Translations under genes and position numbers: made by a program
In this document: positions 51,885 to 60,822 of the stretch, piece by piece
Position numbering within the stretch: position 1 is the first letter of the stretch
Layout: each line of letters opens with the position of its first letter
Notes under the pieces: generated by a model
The model's database searches: none
What the model saw: the letters and a program-made list of their open reading frames with translations, nothing else
What the model was told of the DNA's origin: nothing
DNA from: Microvirga arsenatis
Lineage (GTDB): Bacteria > Pseudomonadota > Alphaproteobacteria > Rhizobiales > Beijerinckiaceae
Reading direction: 5' to 3'
Length of the DNA: 64,000 nucleotides
Assembly (NCBI RefSeq): GCF_009910705.1
Contig: NZ_JAAAXJ010000002.1
Location: 372,001 to 436,000, forward strand

Positions 51885-52569
51885 GCAGCCTGATTTCTTT
51901 CGCGCCCGATGCGCGAGCCAGAGCTTAACCCGACGGCAGGCGGGGGCAAGGGTCTCTTCCTGACCGAATGCACAAGCTTTCCGTCTCTGGTGCGCAAGTC
52001 GTGGGCAGGCATGTTTCGAGACTTGCGCTGTCATCCCGGACGGCGAAGCCGATCCGGGATCGCGTGCAGGATCGAGCGCAGGTTTCCCTCCCCCTTGTGG
52101 GGAGGGTCAGGGTGGGGGTGCCGGCGCTGACCTGGACCAGCGTGACGCAGGTTCACCTCTCCCCGGCGGGGAGAGGTCGAGCACAGCGAGGGTGAGGGGG
52201 AGAGCGGTCTCCGGAGAGGGCTGTCACCCCTCACCCGGACCTGACGGTCCGACCTCTCCCTCAGGGAGAGGTGAACAGGCGCCACACGCGGATAGGCTCT
52301 CGCTCACACCCCCACCTCCAACTCCTCCCCGCCGCAAGTCGGGTGTTCCCGACTTGCGGCAGACCAAAGGCAAGTCTCGGGCAGGCCCGAGGCTTGTGGG
52401 GGAGGAGAGTTCCAGCGCCACTCTCTTCGGACGATCCCGGGTTCCGCTGCGCAGCCCCGGGATGACGCAGAGCCCCCTTCCTCGTGCGACCTCCCGCCCT
52501 CTTCCGAAACCCTCGCCAGCGCCCCATCTCCGTGCTAGAACAAAACACGAACAATTGTGCGGAAGATCC
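51885..52569. other. Repeat-rich intergenic region
   Basis: About 690 bp with no real gene. From the left: a TGTCATCCCGGA-type hairpin (from 52029), a CCCTCCCCCTTGTGGGGAGGG arm (52086-52106), and a complete 126-bp inverted-repeat element with GTTCACCTCTCCC at 52151-52163 and GGGAGAGGTGAAC at 52264-52276. Then a perfect 13-bp hairpin (52331-52343 with 52348-52360) and another CCCGGGATGAC arm near 52,463. Frames crossing it are repeat-derived. Confidence 0.6.
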
Positions 52570-53784
52570 ATGGACGAGAAGCTTTCGAAGAAGCTGCGCA
52601 TCCTGGCGGACGCGGCGAAATACGACGCCTCCTGCTCCTCCTCCGGCGCGCCCAAGCGCAAGGCGGATGTGGGCGGCCTCGGCTCCACGGTCGGAACCGG
52701 CATCTGCCACGCCTACACGCCGGACGGGCGCTGCGTGTCGCTGTTGAAAATCCTGCTCACCAATTACTGCCTGTTCGACTGCGCCTATTGCGTGAACCGG
52801 CGCTCGTCCAACGTGAAGCGGGCGAAGTTCTCCGTCGACGAGGTGGTGACGCTGACCGTCGAGTTCTACAAGCGCAACTACATCGAGGGCCTGTTCCTCT
52901 CATCCGGCATCATCCGCTCGCCCGACTACACCATGGAGCAGATGATCCTGGTGGCGAAGAAGCTGCGGCGCGATCACGGCTTTCGCGGCTACATCCACCT
53001 GAAGACCATCCCCGAGGCGAGCCCCTGGCTCATCGAGGAGGCGGGGCTTTGGGCCGACCGCCTGTCGATCAACCTCGAACTGCCGACGGAGCGCAGCCTG
53101 GAGCAGCTGGCGCCCGAGAAGGACGGCGCCTCCATCGAAACCGCCATGGCGCAGATGTTCGAGCGCATCGAGGAGGCCCGGGAGGAGCGCCGCCATTTTT
53201 CCCCCGCCGGCCAGACCACGCAGATGATCGTCGGTGCCGACGAGAGCACGGATGCGGATGTGTTGCGCACATCGGCCAAGCTCTACGGCCACTACGACAT
53301 GAGGCGCGTCTACTACTCCGCCTTCAGCCCAATCCCGGATTCGAGCGCGATCCTGCCCCTGAAATCGCCGCCGCTCATGCGCGAGAGCAGGCTGTACCAG
53401 GCCGATTGGCTGCTGCGCTATTACGGCTTCGACGTGGACGAGATCGCATCCAGCGGAGAGAAAGGGATGCTCGACCTCGACGTCGACCCGAAGCTCGCCT
53501 GGGCGCTCAAGAACCGCCACCGCTTCCCGGTCGACGTGAACCGGGCCGAGCGCGAGATGCTGCTGCGCGTGCCGGGCCTCGGCGCCCGCGCCGTGGACAA
53601 GATCGTGGTGGCGCGACGGCACACGATGCTGCGCCTCGAGGATGTCGCCCGCCTCACCTCGGGCCTGAAGCGCGCAAAACCCTTCCTCGTCACAACCGAT
53701 CATCATCCGAAAGCCAGGCTCGACAAGCTCGACCTGCGCGAGCGGCTGATCGAGAAGCCTGAACAGCTGAGCTTGTTTGCATGA
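52570..53784 (+). CDS. Putative DNA modification/repair radical SAM protein
   Basis: A 404-residue protein. The iron-sulphur site is CLFDCAYC (C67, C71, C74), the classic CX3CX2C. FLSSGIIRSPDYTMEQM and RGYIHLKTIPEASP fit the radical SAM barrel. Residues ~320-360 have a helix-hairpin-helix (LLRVPGLGARAVDKIVVARR) for DNA contact. The family is named for its link to UdgX, whose gene follows 253 nt later on the same strand, and resembles spore photoproduct lyase. The substrate lesion is unknown. ATG 52570. Confidence 0.9.
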   Translation: MDEKLSKKLRILADAAKYDASCSSSGAPKRKADVGGLGSTVGTGICHAYTPDGRCVSLLKILLTNYCLFDCAYCVNRRSSNVKRAKFSVDEVVTLTVEFYKRNYIEGLFLSSGIIRSPDYTMEQMILVAKKLRRDHGFRGYIHLKTIPEASPWLIEEAGLWADRLSINLELPTERSLEQLAPEKDGASIETAMAQMFERIEEAREERRHFSPAGQTTQMIVGADESTDADVLRTSAKLYGHYDMRRVYYSAFSPIPDSSAILPLKSPPLMRESRLYQADWLLRYYGFDVDEIASSGEKGMLDLDVDPKLAWALKNRHRFPVDVNRAEREMLLRVPGLGARAVDKIVVARRHTMLRLEDVARLTSGLKRAKPFLVTTDHHPKARLDKLDLRERLIEKPEQLSLFA

Positions 53785-53855
53785 GCAGAGGTTCAGCCGT
53801 CATCCCAGGGTTGCGAAACAGAACCCCAGACTGTTGGACGCCAAGAGCGCTGGAG

Positions 53856-53975
53856 CCCTCTCCCCCCTTGTGGGGGAGAGTTGGAGAGGGGGGTAGCCAC
53901 GGGTCAACCGGATGCAACGGTCAGCCTGTAAGCGCCGTACCCCCCTCCCTGGCCCTCCCCCACAAGGGGAGAGGG
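53856..53975. repeat. 120-bp inverted-repeat element (REP/MITE-like)
   Basis: Arms 53856-53880 (CCCTCTCCCCCCTTGTGGGG type) and 53953-53975 are inverted copies. The element lies between the radical SAM gene and the UdgX gene. Same family as 42.14 and 48.83 kb. Confidence 0.7.
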
Positions 53976-54037
53976 GAACCGCGCTTTGTCCTTAAACTCC
54001 GATGCGCTCTGGCTGGGAATGACAATGGAGAGCACTC

Positions 54038-55477
54038 ATGAGTCTCCACCGCATCACTCTCAAGGCAGGCGCCGATCTGAACGGCTTTCGCAAGGCGGTG
54101 CGGCAGCTCGTTGCGGAGGAGCTGGCGCCGCAGCATGTGGTGTTCGCCATCGACGATGCGCCGGGCCTCTTCGGCGACGAGACGGTTGCCGACGCGCCGC
54201 CCGTCTCCATCCCGAAGGGCGTGGCGCGGCTGATCGAGCAGGTGGTCTGCCATCACGATCCCGAACGCTACGCCCTGCTCTACCAGCTCGTCTGGCGCGT
54301 GCTCAACGGCGAGCGCGACCTTCTGGAGGTCGCAAGCGACCCGCTCGTCCACCGCATCGACCTGATGGCGCGCTCCGTCAGGCGCGACCTGCACAAGATG
54401 CACGCCTTCGTGCGCTTCCGCCGGATGCAGGGAGAACTTGAGCGCTTCGCCGCCTGGTTCGAGCCGGAGCACTATATTCTCGAGGCAGCGGCCCCGTTCT
54501 TCGTCGACCGCTTCCGCTCCCTCGACTGGACGATCCTCACGCCCATCGGCTCCATGCGCTGGGACCGCGCGGCGCTCGCCTTCGGCCCGCCTGCCTCGCG
54601 GGAGGAGGCGCCCGACGGCGACAGCTTCGAGGAGGGCTGGCGCGGCTATTACGAGAGCGTGTTCAACCCGGCGCGGGTCAACCCCACCGCGATGCGGGCC
54701 GAGATGCCCAAAAAATACTGGCGCAACATGCCCGAGACCGCCGCCATTCCCGGGTTGATCCAAACCGCCGCCCAGCGCGTTGAACGGATGATCGAACAGG
54801 AGGCGACCATGCCCGCCAAACGCACGCCCGAACGCGCGATTCAAGCCATGTGGGATCAGGAGCCGAAGACGCTGAAGGAGCTCAACGCCATCATCGCGAA
54901 GGCGGGACCGCTGGTGCCCGGCGCCACCCAGGCCGTGTTCGGCGAGGGGCCTCAACATGCGGAGATCGTCTTCGTGGGCGAGCAGCCGGGCGACCAGGAG
55001 GACCTGCAGGGCCGGCCCTTCGTCGGTCCCGCGGGCAAGCTTCTGGCCAAGGCCATGAAGGAAGCGGGCATCGATCGCGAGAAGGCGTACCTCACCAATG
55101 CGGTCAAGCACTTCAAGTTCGAGCAGCGCGGCCACCGGCGCATCCACGCCAAGCCCACCGCCGGCGAGGTGAAGCATTACCGGCCCTGGCTCATGAAGGA
55201 GCTGGAGCTGGTGAAACCGAAGCTCGTGGTGGCCTTGGGCGCAACCGCCGTGCTCGCGCTCACGGGCAAGGCGACGCCGATCACCCGCTCGCGCGGACGG
55301 GCGCAGCTCGGGCCTTATCAGGGCTACATCACCGTGCATCCGAGCTACCTGCTGCGCCTGCCCGACGAGGCCACGAAGCGGGAGGCCTACGAGGCGTTCC
55401 TCGACGACCTGCGCCGCATCCACGATCTCGCGCAGGCGGACCTGGACACGGGCGAGCTGCCGCTGGCGGCGGAGTAG
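54038..55477 (+). CDS. udgX: UdgX uracil-DNA glycosylase with N-terminal DUF4130
   Basis: A 479-residue fusion. Residues 1-250 match DUF4130, the partner domain of the radical SAM protein encoded before it. Residues ~280-470 are a family-4-like uracil-DNA glycosylase: VGEQPGDQEDLQG (G314-D319 region), PFVGPAGK, and GHRRIHAKP with H370, the residue that in UdgX forms a covalent bond to the uracil site; VHPSYLLRL ends the fold. Covalent capture of uracil-DNA is expected. Cytoplasmic; works in repair of deaminated DNA. Confidence 0.9.
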   Translation: MSLHRITLKAGADLNGFRKAVRQLVAEELAPQHVVFAIDDAPGLFGDETVADAPPVSIPKGVARLIEQVVCHHDPERYALLYQLVWRVLNGERDLLEVASDPLVHRIDLMARSVRRDLHKMHAFVRFRRMQGELERFAAWFEPEHYILEAAAPFFVDRFRSLDWTILTPIGSMRWDRAALAFGPPASREEAPDGDSFEEGWRGYYESVFNPARVNPTAMRAEMPKKYWRNMPETAAIPGLIQTAAQRVERMIEQEATMPAKRTPERAIQAMWDQEPKTLKELNAIIAKAGPLVPGATQAVFGEGPQHAEIVFVGEQPGDQEDLQGRPFVGPAGKLLAKAMKEAGIDREKAYLTNAVKHFKFEQRGHRRIHAKPTAGEVKHYRPWLMKELELVKPKLVVALGATAVLALTGKATPITRSRGRAQLGPYQGYITVHPSYLLRLPDEATKREAYEAFLDDLRRIHDLAQADLDTGELPLAAE

Positions 55478-55564
55478 CATCGTCCGCGAGCATGCGCAGC
55501 GGGGAGGGTTTTCGGCAGGCAGCATTGCGCAGGTTCGAACCATGATCGACCCTGCGACGGCCGA

Positions 55565-55843
55565 TCAAGGCAGCTTCGAACCGGGCAAGCTGCCCCGATG
55601 GATGTCCGGGGCGAGCCGCTGGCTGATCCAGGCCTGGGCCTGGTCGAGATCGGGGAAAATCGGATGGCTCAGCCCGTCGATCCGGCCGAAGCCGGCTTCC
55701 AGGTACCACTGCCCCGGAGCCACCTCGTTCCGGTCTGAGAGGCGCACCAGCACCGCCACCAGCCTCTGCTCCTCATCGAGGACCATCATGCCTTCCTCGT
55801 CGAAGCCCGTCGCAACGCGTATGGGCCGAAGGGTGAAACTCAT
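55565..55843 (-). CDS. Hypothetical protein coupled to a Crp/Fnr regulator
   Basis: A 92-residue protein. It is beta-rich at first (FTLRPIRVATGFDEEGMMVL, EEQRLVAVLVRLSD) and ends with a helix (LDQAQAWISQRLAPD). No family is recognised. Its ATG overlaps the stop of the regulator gene by 4 nt, so translation is coupled. Possibly a small stress protein under that regulator. Confidence 0.65.
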   Translation of the reverse strand: MSFTLRPIRVATGFDEEGMMVLDEEQRLVAVLVRLSDRNEVAPGQWYLEAGFGRIDGLSHPIFPDLDQAQAWISQRLAPDIHRGSLPGSKLP

Positions 55844-56586
55844 GCAGCTACCTGGTGGCTCTCCAGATGAAGATAGGTTGGGTCGAAGTCACCTGCCTGC
55901 ATCAACTTCTCCCAGTCGGGAATGTTCAGCCGGTCGCCTTTCAGCTCGATGAGGCCGTCGGCCCGCATGGCTTTCAGAACCCGGTTGACGTGCACCGTCG
56001 TGATGCCGAGCGCATCGCCGATCTCGGCCTGGGTGATCGGCCAATGACAGCTAGAGCCGTTGACCAGCCCTACCGCCCTCAGCCGCATCATCATCTCGCA
56101 TAGAAGATGGGCGACGCGCGAATAGGCTTCGCGCTGCCCGATGCTGGTCATCCACTCCCGGAAGATCGCCCCATCGATCAAGGTCTCGCGCCAGAAGGCC
56201 TTTGCAATCCGGTAGTGGCGCTCGCACAGCTCGTCCAGGGCCTCATGGGTGATGAACCCGACACTGCAGGGGGTGAGAGTGCCGAGGCTGTTGTCCAGCA
56301 CCTTCAGGTGGAGGCTTTGCAGGTCGGGAATGTCGCCGGGGACGTGGAAGTTGTGGATCTGGCGCTTGCCGTCTCCCGTGATCTTGTAGGTGCAGGCAAT
56401 GCCGCTCAGGATCAAGCAGGACCGGGAGGGGTTATCGCCCACGCGCACGATGTCCTGGTTTTCCTTGATGGCCACGATCTGCATCGGCAAGGCTTCGACG
56501 GCTTGGCGCTCGTCATCGGTCAGCGTGAAGAGGCTCTCCAGCTTGCGGATGAGAATGGCCGTCGTGAAAGGATGAGTGGCGTCCAA
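55840..56586 (-). CDS. Crp/Fnr-family transcriptional regulator
   Basis: A 248-residue protein. A cyclic-nucleotide-binding-like beta-roll lies at ~20-130 (SCLILSGIACTYKITGDGKR), a dimer helix at ~130-165 and a winged helix at ~175-235 (WPITQAEIGDALGITTVHVN, then RVLKAMRADGLIELKGD). No Fnr iron-sulphur cysteines are present. The start is TTG 56586 with GGGAG 8 nt upstream; later ATGs would cut into the beta-roll. It is coupled to the 92-residue protein gene. Confidence 0.9.
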   Translation of the reverse strand: MDATHPFTTAILIRKLESLFTLTDDERQAVEALPMQIVAIKENQDIVRVGDNPSRSCLILSGIACTYKITGDGKRQIHNFHVPGDIPDLQSLHLKVLDNSLGTLTPCSVGFITHEALDELCERHYRIAKAFWRETLIDGAIFREWMTSIGQREAYSRVAHLLCEMMMRLRAVGLVNGSSCHWPITQAEIGDALGITTVHVNRVLKAMRADGLIELKGDRLNIPDWEKLMQAGDFDPTYLHLESHQVAA

Positions 56587-56701
56587 GATGGCGCTCCCCT
56601 GTTGACAGGCGGGAGCACACGGATCTCTCAGGCATCAGCGCCTATGATCGGTTGCCGATGATGAGAACATCATGGCACGGAAGTAAACGACCGTCACTAA
56701 C

Positions 56702-57955
56702 CTATGTTGGTCTCTCGGCCGAGCCTTCCGCCTTTCGGCGTTGATCAAGGTGCCGCATGGCCGGCGTGACCGTGATGCCGTGGAGCACGATGGAGACCAG
56801 GATGATGAAGCCGGCGGTGCTCCAGAGAAGATCGGCATTGTCGAACTTCGCGTGGTTCAGGGCGTAGGCGAGATAGTAGATCGAGCCGAGCCCCCGGATG
56901 CCGAAGAAGCCGATCGCTGCCTTCTCGCCGGGCGGCGGATCGGTGCCGACGAGGCTGACCCAGCCGGCGAGCGGGCGCACCACGAAGAGCGCCAGGAGGC
57001 CGAATGCGGCTGCCGGCCAGGTGAGCGCATCGAACAGGCCGCCGCCGGTCATCGCGCCGCCGAACAGGACGAGCAGCACCATCATCATGAGGCGCTCCAG
57101 CTCCTCCGCGAAGTCGTGGAGCTTCTGGTGATATTCGTGCTCCGGCTCCGTGGCCCGCAGGGCCAGGGCCGCCACGAAGACGGCAAGGAAGCCGTAGCCC
57201 TTCACCATCTCCGTCAGGCCATAGGCGATGCAGGTGATGCCGAGCGCCACGAAGCCCGCCCCCGTGCGCGACAGCTTGGCCCGGTTCGGCAGGTGGAAGG
57301 TGAGCCAGCCCAGCGCCCGCCCGATCCCATAGCCCATGCCGATGCCGGCGGCGATCTTCCAGAGCACCGCATAGGCGAACCACTCCGCCACGCCCGTGAG
57401 GCTGATCTCGTGGGCGAAGGCGATGGCCAGCAGAACGAAGGGAAAGGCGAGGCCGTCGTTGAGGCCGGCCTCCGAGGTCAGCGTGAAGCGCACCTCGTCC
57501 TCCTCCCGGTCCCCCGGCGGTCCCACCTGCACGTCGCTGGCAAGCACCGGATCGGTGGGGGCAAGGGAGGCCGCCAGCAGCAAAGCGGCGGCCAGGCTCA
57601 CCCCCAGAAGGCTCGTGCCGAGCCAGGCGAGCGCCAGGATCGTGAGGGGCATGGCAAGGCCGAGGAGCCGCCAGGTGAGCCGCCAGCGCGTCCAGCCGAA
57701 GGGCCGGTCGATCTTCAGGCCCGCGCCCATGAGCGAGATGATGACCACGAACTCGCTCAGGCGCTCGACCATGGCGAGCTCCTCGTTCGGATGGGGAATG
57801 ACTCCGGGAAGATCCGGAAAGGCGAAGATGAGCGCGCCCAGCCCGACGCAGAAGATCGGCAGGGAGAGCGGCAGCTCCTTGAGGACCATGGGGAGCCAGG
57901 CGGTCAGCAGCACGACCACCCCGAACCCGGCGAGCACGACGATGTAGGCGTTCAT
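56702..57955 (-). CDS. CPA1-type Na+(K+)/H+ antiporter (NhaP-like)
   Basis: A 417-residue protein with about 12 membrane helices. Ion-site marks are LAPTDPVLASDVQVG and EAGLNDGLAFPFVLLA (the ND pair). The C-terminal tail is short and charged. It exchanges cations for protons at the inner membrane. ATG 57955. Divergent from the PBP1A gene. Confidence 0.92.
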   Translation of the reverse strand: MNAYIVVLAGFGVVVLLTAWLPMVLKELPLSLPIFCVGLGALIFAFPDLPGVIPHPNEELAMVERLSEFVVIISLMGAGLKIDRPFGWTRWRLTWRLLGLAMPLTILALAWLGTSLLGVSLAAALLLAASLAPTDPVLASDVQVGPPGDREEDEVRFTLTSEAGLNDGLAFPFVLLAIAFAHEISLTGVAEWFAYAVLWKIAAGIGMGYGIGRALGWLTFHLPNRAKLSRTGAGFVALGITCIAYGLTEMVKGYGFLAVFVAALALRATEPEHEYHQKLHDFAEELERLMMMVLLVLFGGAMTGGGLFDALTWPAAAFGLLALFVVRPLAGWVSLVGTDPPPGEKAAIGFFGIRGLGSIYYLAYALNHAKFDNADLLWSTAGFIILVSIVLHGITVTPAMRHLDQRRKAEGSAERPT

Positions 57956-58207
57956 CAGCGGGCGAACGCGGTCCGGACTCGGCAGTTCCGGAGAAGAAGG
58001 GGTTAACCCCCGTTAACCGCCCCTTAAACCGCCACAATTAGGGTGCTCCACAGCATCAAAGGCTGGAACCCACCGGCCGGGTGCATGCGGGGTTACAACA
58101 ACGTGGCGAACGGACGCGACCGGCGCGAGCCGGTCTTCGACGCGCCCGCGACGCAAGCGGGGGAGCTGGATTTTCGCCTCTCGCCCGACGATCGGGCAGG
58201 GGGAACC

Positions 58208-60226
58208 ATGGCGCGCAGGCGAGCTTCTCAGGACGACGATCGGCCCCGCCGCGCCGCCCGCCCCAGGAAGGCCAAGCGGCGCAGCGGCCGCTCCTTCTTC
58301 AGCAAGCTGGTCTATGCCGGGCTGGTGCTGTGCCTGTGGGGCGTGATCGGGGTCGGCGGCATCGTGGCCTATTACGCCTCGCAGCTGCCGCCCATCGACC
58401 AGCTCACCGTGCCCAAGCGCCCTCCCAACATCGCCGTCATGGCAAGCGACGGCTCGCTGCTTGCCAACCGCGGCGAGACCGGCGGACGCACCGTCACGCT
58501 CAAGGAGCTTCCGCCGTACCTGCCCAAGGCTTTCGTGGCCATCGAGGACCGGCGCTTCTACGATCATTTCGGCATCGACCCCATCGGCATCGCCCGCGCG
58601 GTGTACCGCAACTTGAGCAACAGCGGCGGCCTGCAGGGCGGCTCGACCCTGACGCAGCAGCTTGCGAAAAACCTCTTCCTGACCCAGGAGCGCACCGCCT
58701 CGCGCAAGATCCAGGAGGCGATCCTGGCGCTCTGGCTCGAGCGCAACTACTCGAAGGACCAGATCCTCGAGCTCTACCTCAACCGGGTCTATTTCGGCGC
58801 CGGCGCCTATGGCGTCGAGGCCGCCGCCCAGCGCTATTACGGCAAGTCGGCCCGCAGCGTCTCGCTTGCGGAGGCCGCCGTGCTGGCGGGCCTCGTCCAG
58901 TCCCCGTCGCGGCTGGCCCCCAACCGCTATCCCGAGCGCGCCCAGGCCCGGGCGGAGCTCGTGATCGCGGCCATGAACGAGCTCGGCTTCATCACGCCCG
59001 GCATGACCAAGACGGCGCTCGGCGATCCCGCCGAGCCGGTCCGGCCGCGCGGCGCAGGATCGGCCAATTATGCCGCCGACTACGTCATGGACGTGCTCGA
59101 CGACTTCGTCGGCACCATCGAATCGGACATCGTGGTCTCGACCACGATCGAGCCCGCCATGCAGGCGGCGGCCGAGCGCGTGCTGGTGGAGGAGCTCAAC
59201 GCCAAGGGCCAGAAGTTCAACGTGAGCCAGGGCGCCATCGTCGCCCTGCAGCCGGACGGCGCCGTGAAGGCGCTGGTCGGCGGCCGCAACTACGAGACGA
59301 GCCAGTTCAACCGGGCCACCGCCGCCCGCCGCCAGCCCGGCTCGGCCTTCAAGCCCTTCGTCTATCTCACCGCCCTGGAGCGGGGCTACACGCCGGACAT
59401 GGTGCTGGAAGACGCCCCCGTCGCCTACAAGGGCTGGGCCCCCAAGAACTACGACCGCAAGTACCGGGGGCCGATCACGATCCGCGATGCGCTGGCGCTC
59501 TCGCTCAACACCATCGCGGTGAAGCTCAACATGGAGGTGGGACCCAAGGCCGTGGTGCAGACCGCGCAGCGGCTCGGCATCTCCTCGCCGCTCCAGGCCA
59601 ACGGCTCGCTGGCGCTCGGCACCTCGGAGGTCACGCCGCTCGAGCTCGTCAGCGCCTATGCGGCCTTCGCCAACGGGGGCATCGGCGTCGTTCCTTACGT
59701 GATCACCCAGGTGAAGACCACCGACGGCAAGCTCATCTACAAGCGCCCGAATTCGGGCGGCCTCGGCCGCGTGATCGATCCGGGCATCGTGGCCCAGATG
59801 AACGACATGATGCACAACGTCTTCGTCATCGGCACGGCGCAGAAGGCGCAGATTCCGGGCTGGTCCCTCGCCGGCAAGACCGGCACCACCGACGACTACA
59901 AGGATGCCTGGTTCGTGGGCTTCTCCGGCAGCCTCGTGGCCGGCGTCTGGCTCGGCAACGACGACGGCGCGCTCACCAAGCGCGTCACCGGCGGCAACCT
60001 GCCCACGGAGGTCTGGCACAACTTCATGACGGCGGCCCTCAAGGACCAGCAGCCCGTGCCCCTGCCCGGCAGCGAGCGCTTCCGGACCCCGGCGGACGTG
60101 CCGGTGGCCAGCGCCGGAGCCGATCCGCGCTACGCCAATGCGGGCGACAGAAGCTGGGTGCAGCCCGCGCCCCAGCGCCGCGCCAGCCGCGAGAAGAACT
60201 TTTTCGAGAAGCTGTTCGGGCTTTAA
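58208..60226 (+). CDS. Class A penicillin-binding protein (PBP1A-like)
   Basis: A 672-residue bifunctional cell-wall synthase. A basic cytoplasmic tail (1-30) and one membrane helix (~37-60) come first. The GT51 glycosyltransferase holds AIEDRRFYDHFG (near 112) and GGSTLTQQLAKN. The transpeptidase has the acylation serine in PGSAFKPF (near 378), SLN and KTGTT (near 558). ATG 58208 has a GGGGGA site; longer frames begin at GTG 58043 or ATG 58085. It makes and crosslinks peptidoglycan in the periplasm. Confidence 0.94.
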   Translation: MARRRASQDDDRPRRAARPRKAKRRSGRSFFSKLVYAGLVLCLWGVIGVGGIVAYYASQLPPIDQLTVPKRPPNIAVMASDGSLLANRGETGGRTVTLKELPPYLPKAFVAIEDRRFYDHFGIDPIGIARAVYRNLSNSGGLQGGSTLTQQLAKNLFLTQERTASRKIQEAILALWLERNYSKDQILELYLNRVYFGAGAYGVEAAAQRYYGKSARSVSLAEAAVLAGLVQSPSRLAPNRYPERAQARAELVIAAMNELGFITPGMTKTALGDPAEPVRPRGAGSANYAADYVMDVLDDFVGTIESDIVVSTTIEPAMQAAAERVLVEELNAKGQKFNVSQGAIVALQPDGAVKALVGGRNYETSQFNRATAARRQPGSAFKPFVYLTALERGYTPDMVLEDAPVAYKGWAPKNYDRKYRGPITIRDALALSLNTIAVKLNMEVGPKAVVQTAQRLGISSPLQANGSLALGTSEVTPLELVSAYAAFANGGIGVVPYVITQVKTTDGKLIYKRPNSGGLGRVIDPGIVAQMNDMMHNVFVIGTAQKAQIPGWSLAGKTGTTDDYKDAWFVGFSGSLVAGVWLGNDDGALTKRVTGGNLPTEVWHNFMTAALKDQQPVPLPGSERFRTPADVPVASAGADPRYANAGDRSWVQPAPQRRASREKNFFEKLFGL

Positions 60227-60246
60227 GCCTCGGATGTTCCCGACAC

Positions 60247-60373
60247 TGTCATTCCGGGGCCGCGCAGCGGAGCCCGGAACCCATGACCGCCAACGGCGCA
60301 GGAAGAAGCGCGACGCGGCTCGCCTCTTCTTGAGCTGTGGCGGTCATGGATCCCCGCCTGCGCGGGGATGACA
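60247..60373. repeat. 127-bp inverted-repeat element
   Basis: Ends TGTCAT (60247) and ATGACA (60368-60373), with longer imperfect arms (…CCCATGACCGCCA and TGGCGGTCATGG…). It belongs to the GTCAT…CCGG family of intergenic palindromes seen at 37.2, 45.5, 48.8 and 52.0 kb. Confidence 0.65.
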
Positions 60374-60474
60374 GGGGGTGCTTTTGAGCGAACCTTCGAA
60401 CATTACCTCGCACGTCATCGCCAACCCTCTCTCCATGCAGCATGCTCCGTTCATCACCTGAGAAGGAGCCTGCC

Positions 60475-60822
60475 ATGTCCACCTACGCCATCGGTCATCT
60501 GCACGACGTGAATGTCGGTCCGGATGTCGTCGAGTATCTCCGGCGGATCGACGAGACGCTCGCCCCTTTCGGCGGGCGGTTCATCATCCACGGAGGACCT
60601 GCGACGGTCATGGAGGGATCGTGGTCGGGAGACCTGATCGTGATCGCATTCCCGGACCGGGACAGCGCCCATGCTTGGTATGAATCCGCTGCCTATCAGC
60701 GGATCCTGCCCCTGCGCACCGGGAACTCGCGCGGCGACGTGTTCTTCATCGAGGGCGTCGATGCCGGCCACAGGGCGACGGATGTCCTCGCCGGAATCCC
60801 CGCGCATCAGCCCCCCGGCTGA
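60475..60822 (+). CDS. DUF1330 protein
   Basis: A 115-residue protein with the DUF1330 ferredoxin-like pattern: YLRRIDETLAPFGGRFIIHG, GSWSGDLIVIAFPDRDSAHA, WYESAAYQRILPLR. Function unknown; related dimers resemble ABM/EthD proteins. GAAGGAGCC lies before ATG 60475. Its end overlaps the end of the convergent MFS gene by 16 bp. Confidence 0.88.
   Translation: MSTYAIGHLHDVNVGPDVVEYLRRIDETLAPFGGRFIIHGGPATVMEGSWSGDLIVIAFPDRDSAHAWYESAAYQRILPLRTGNSRGDVFFIEGVDAGHRATDVLAGIPAHQPPG

Noticed and set aside
58013-60019. 668-residue frame antisense to the PBP1A gene
   Set aside because: Shadow frame; PBP1A motifs on the plus strand are complete.
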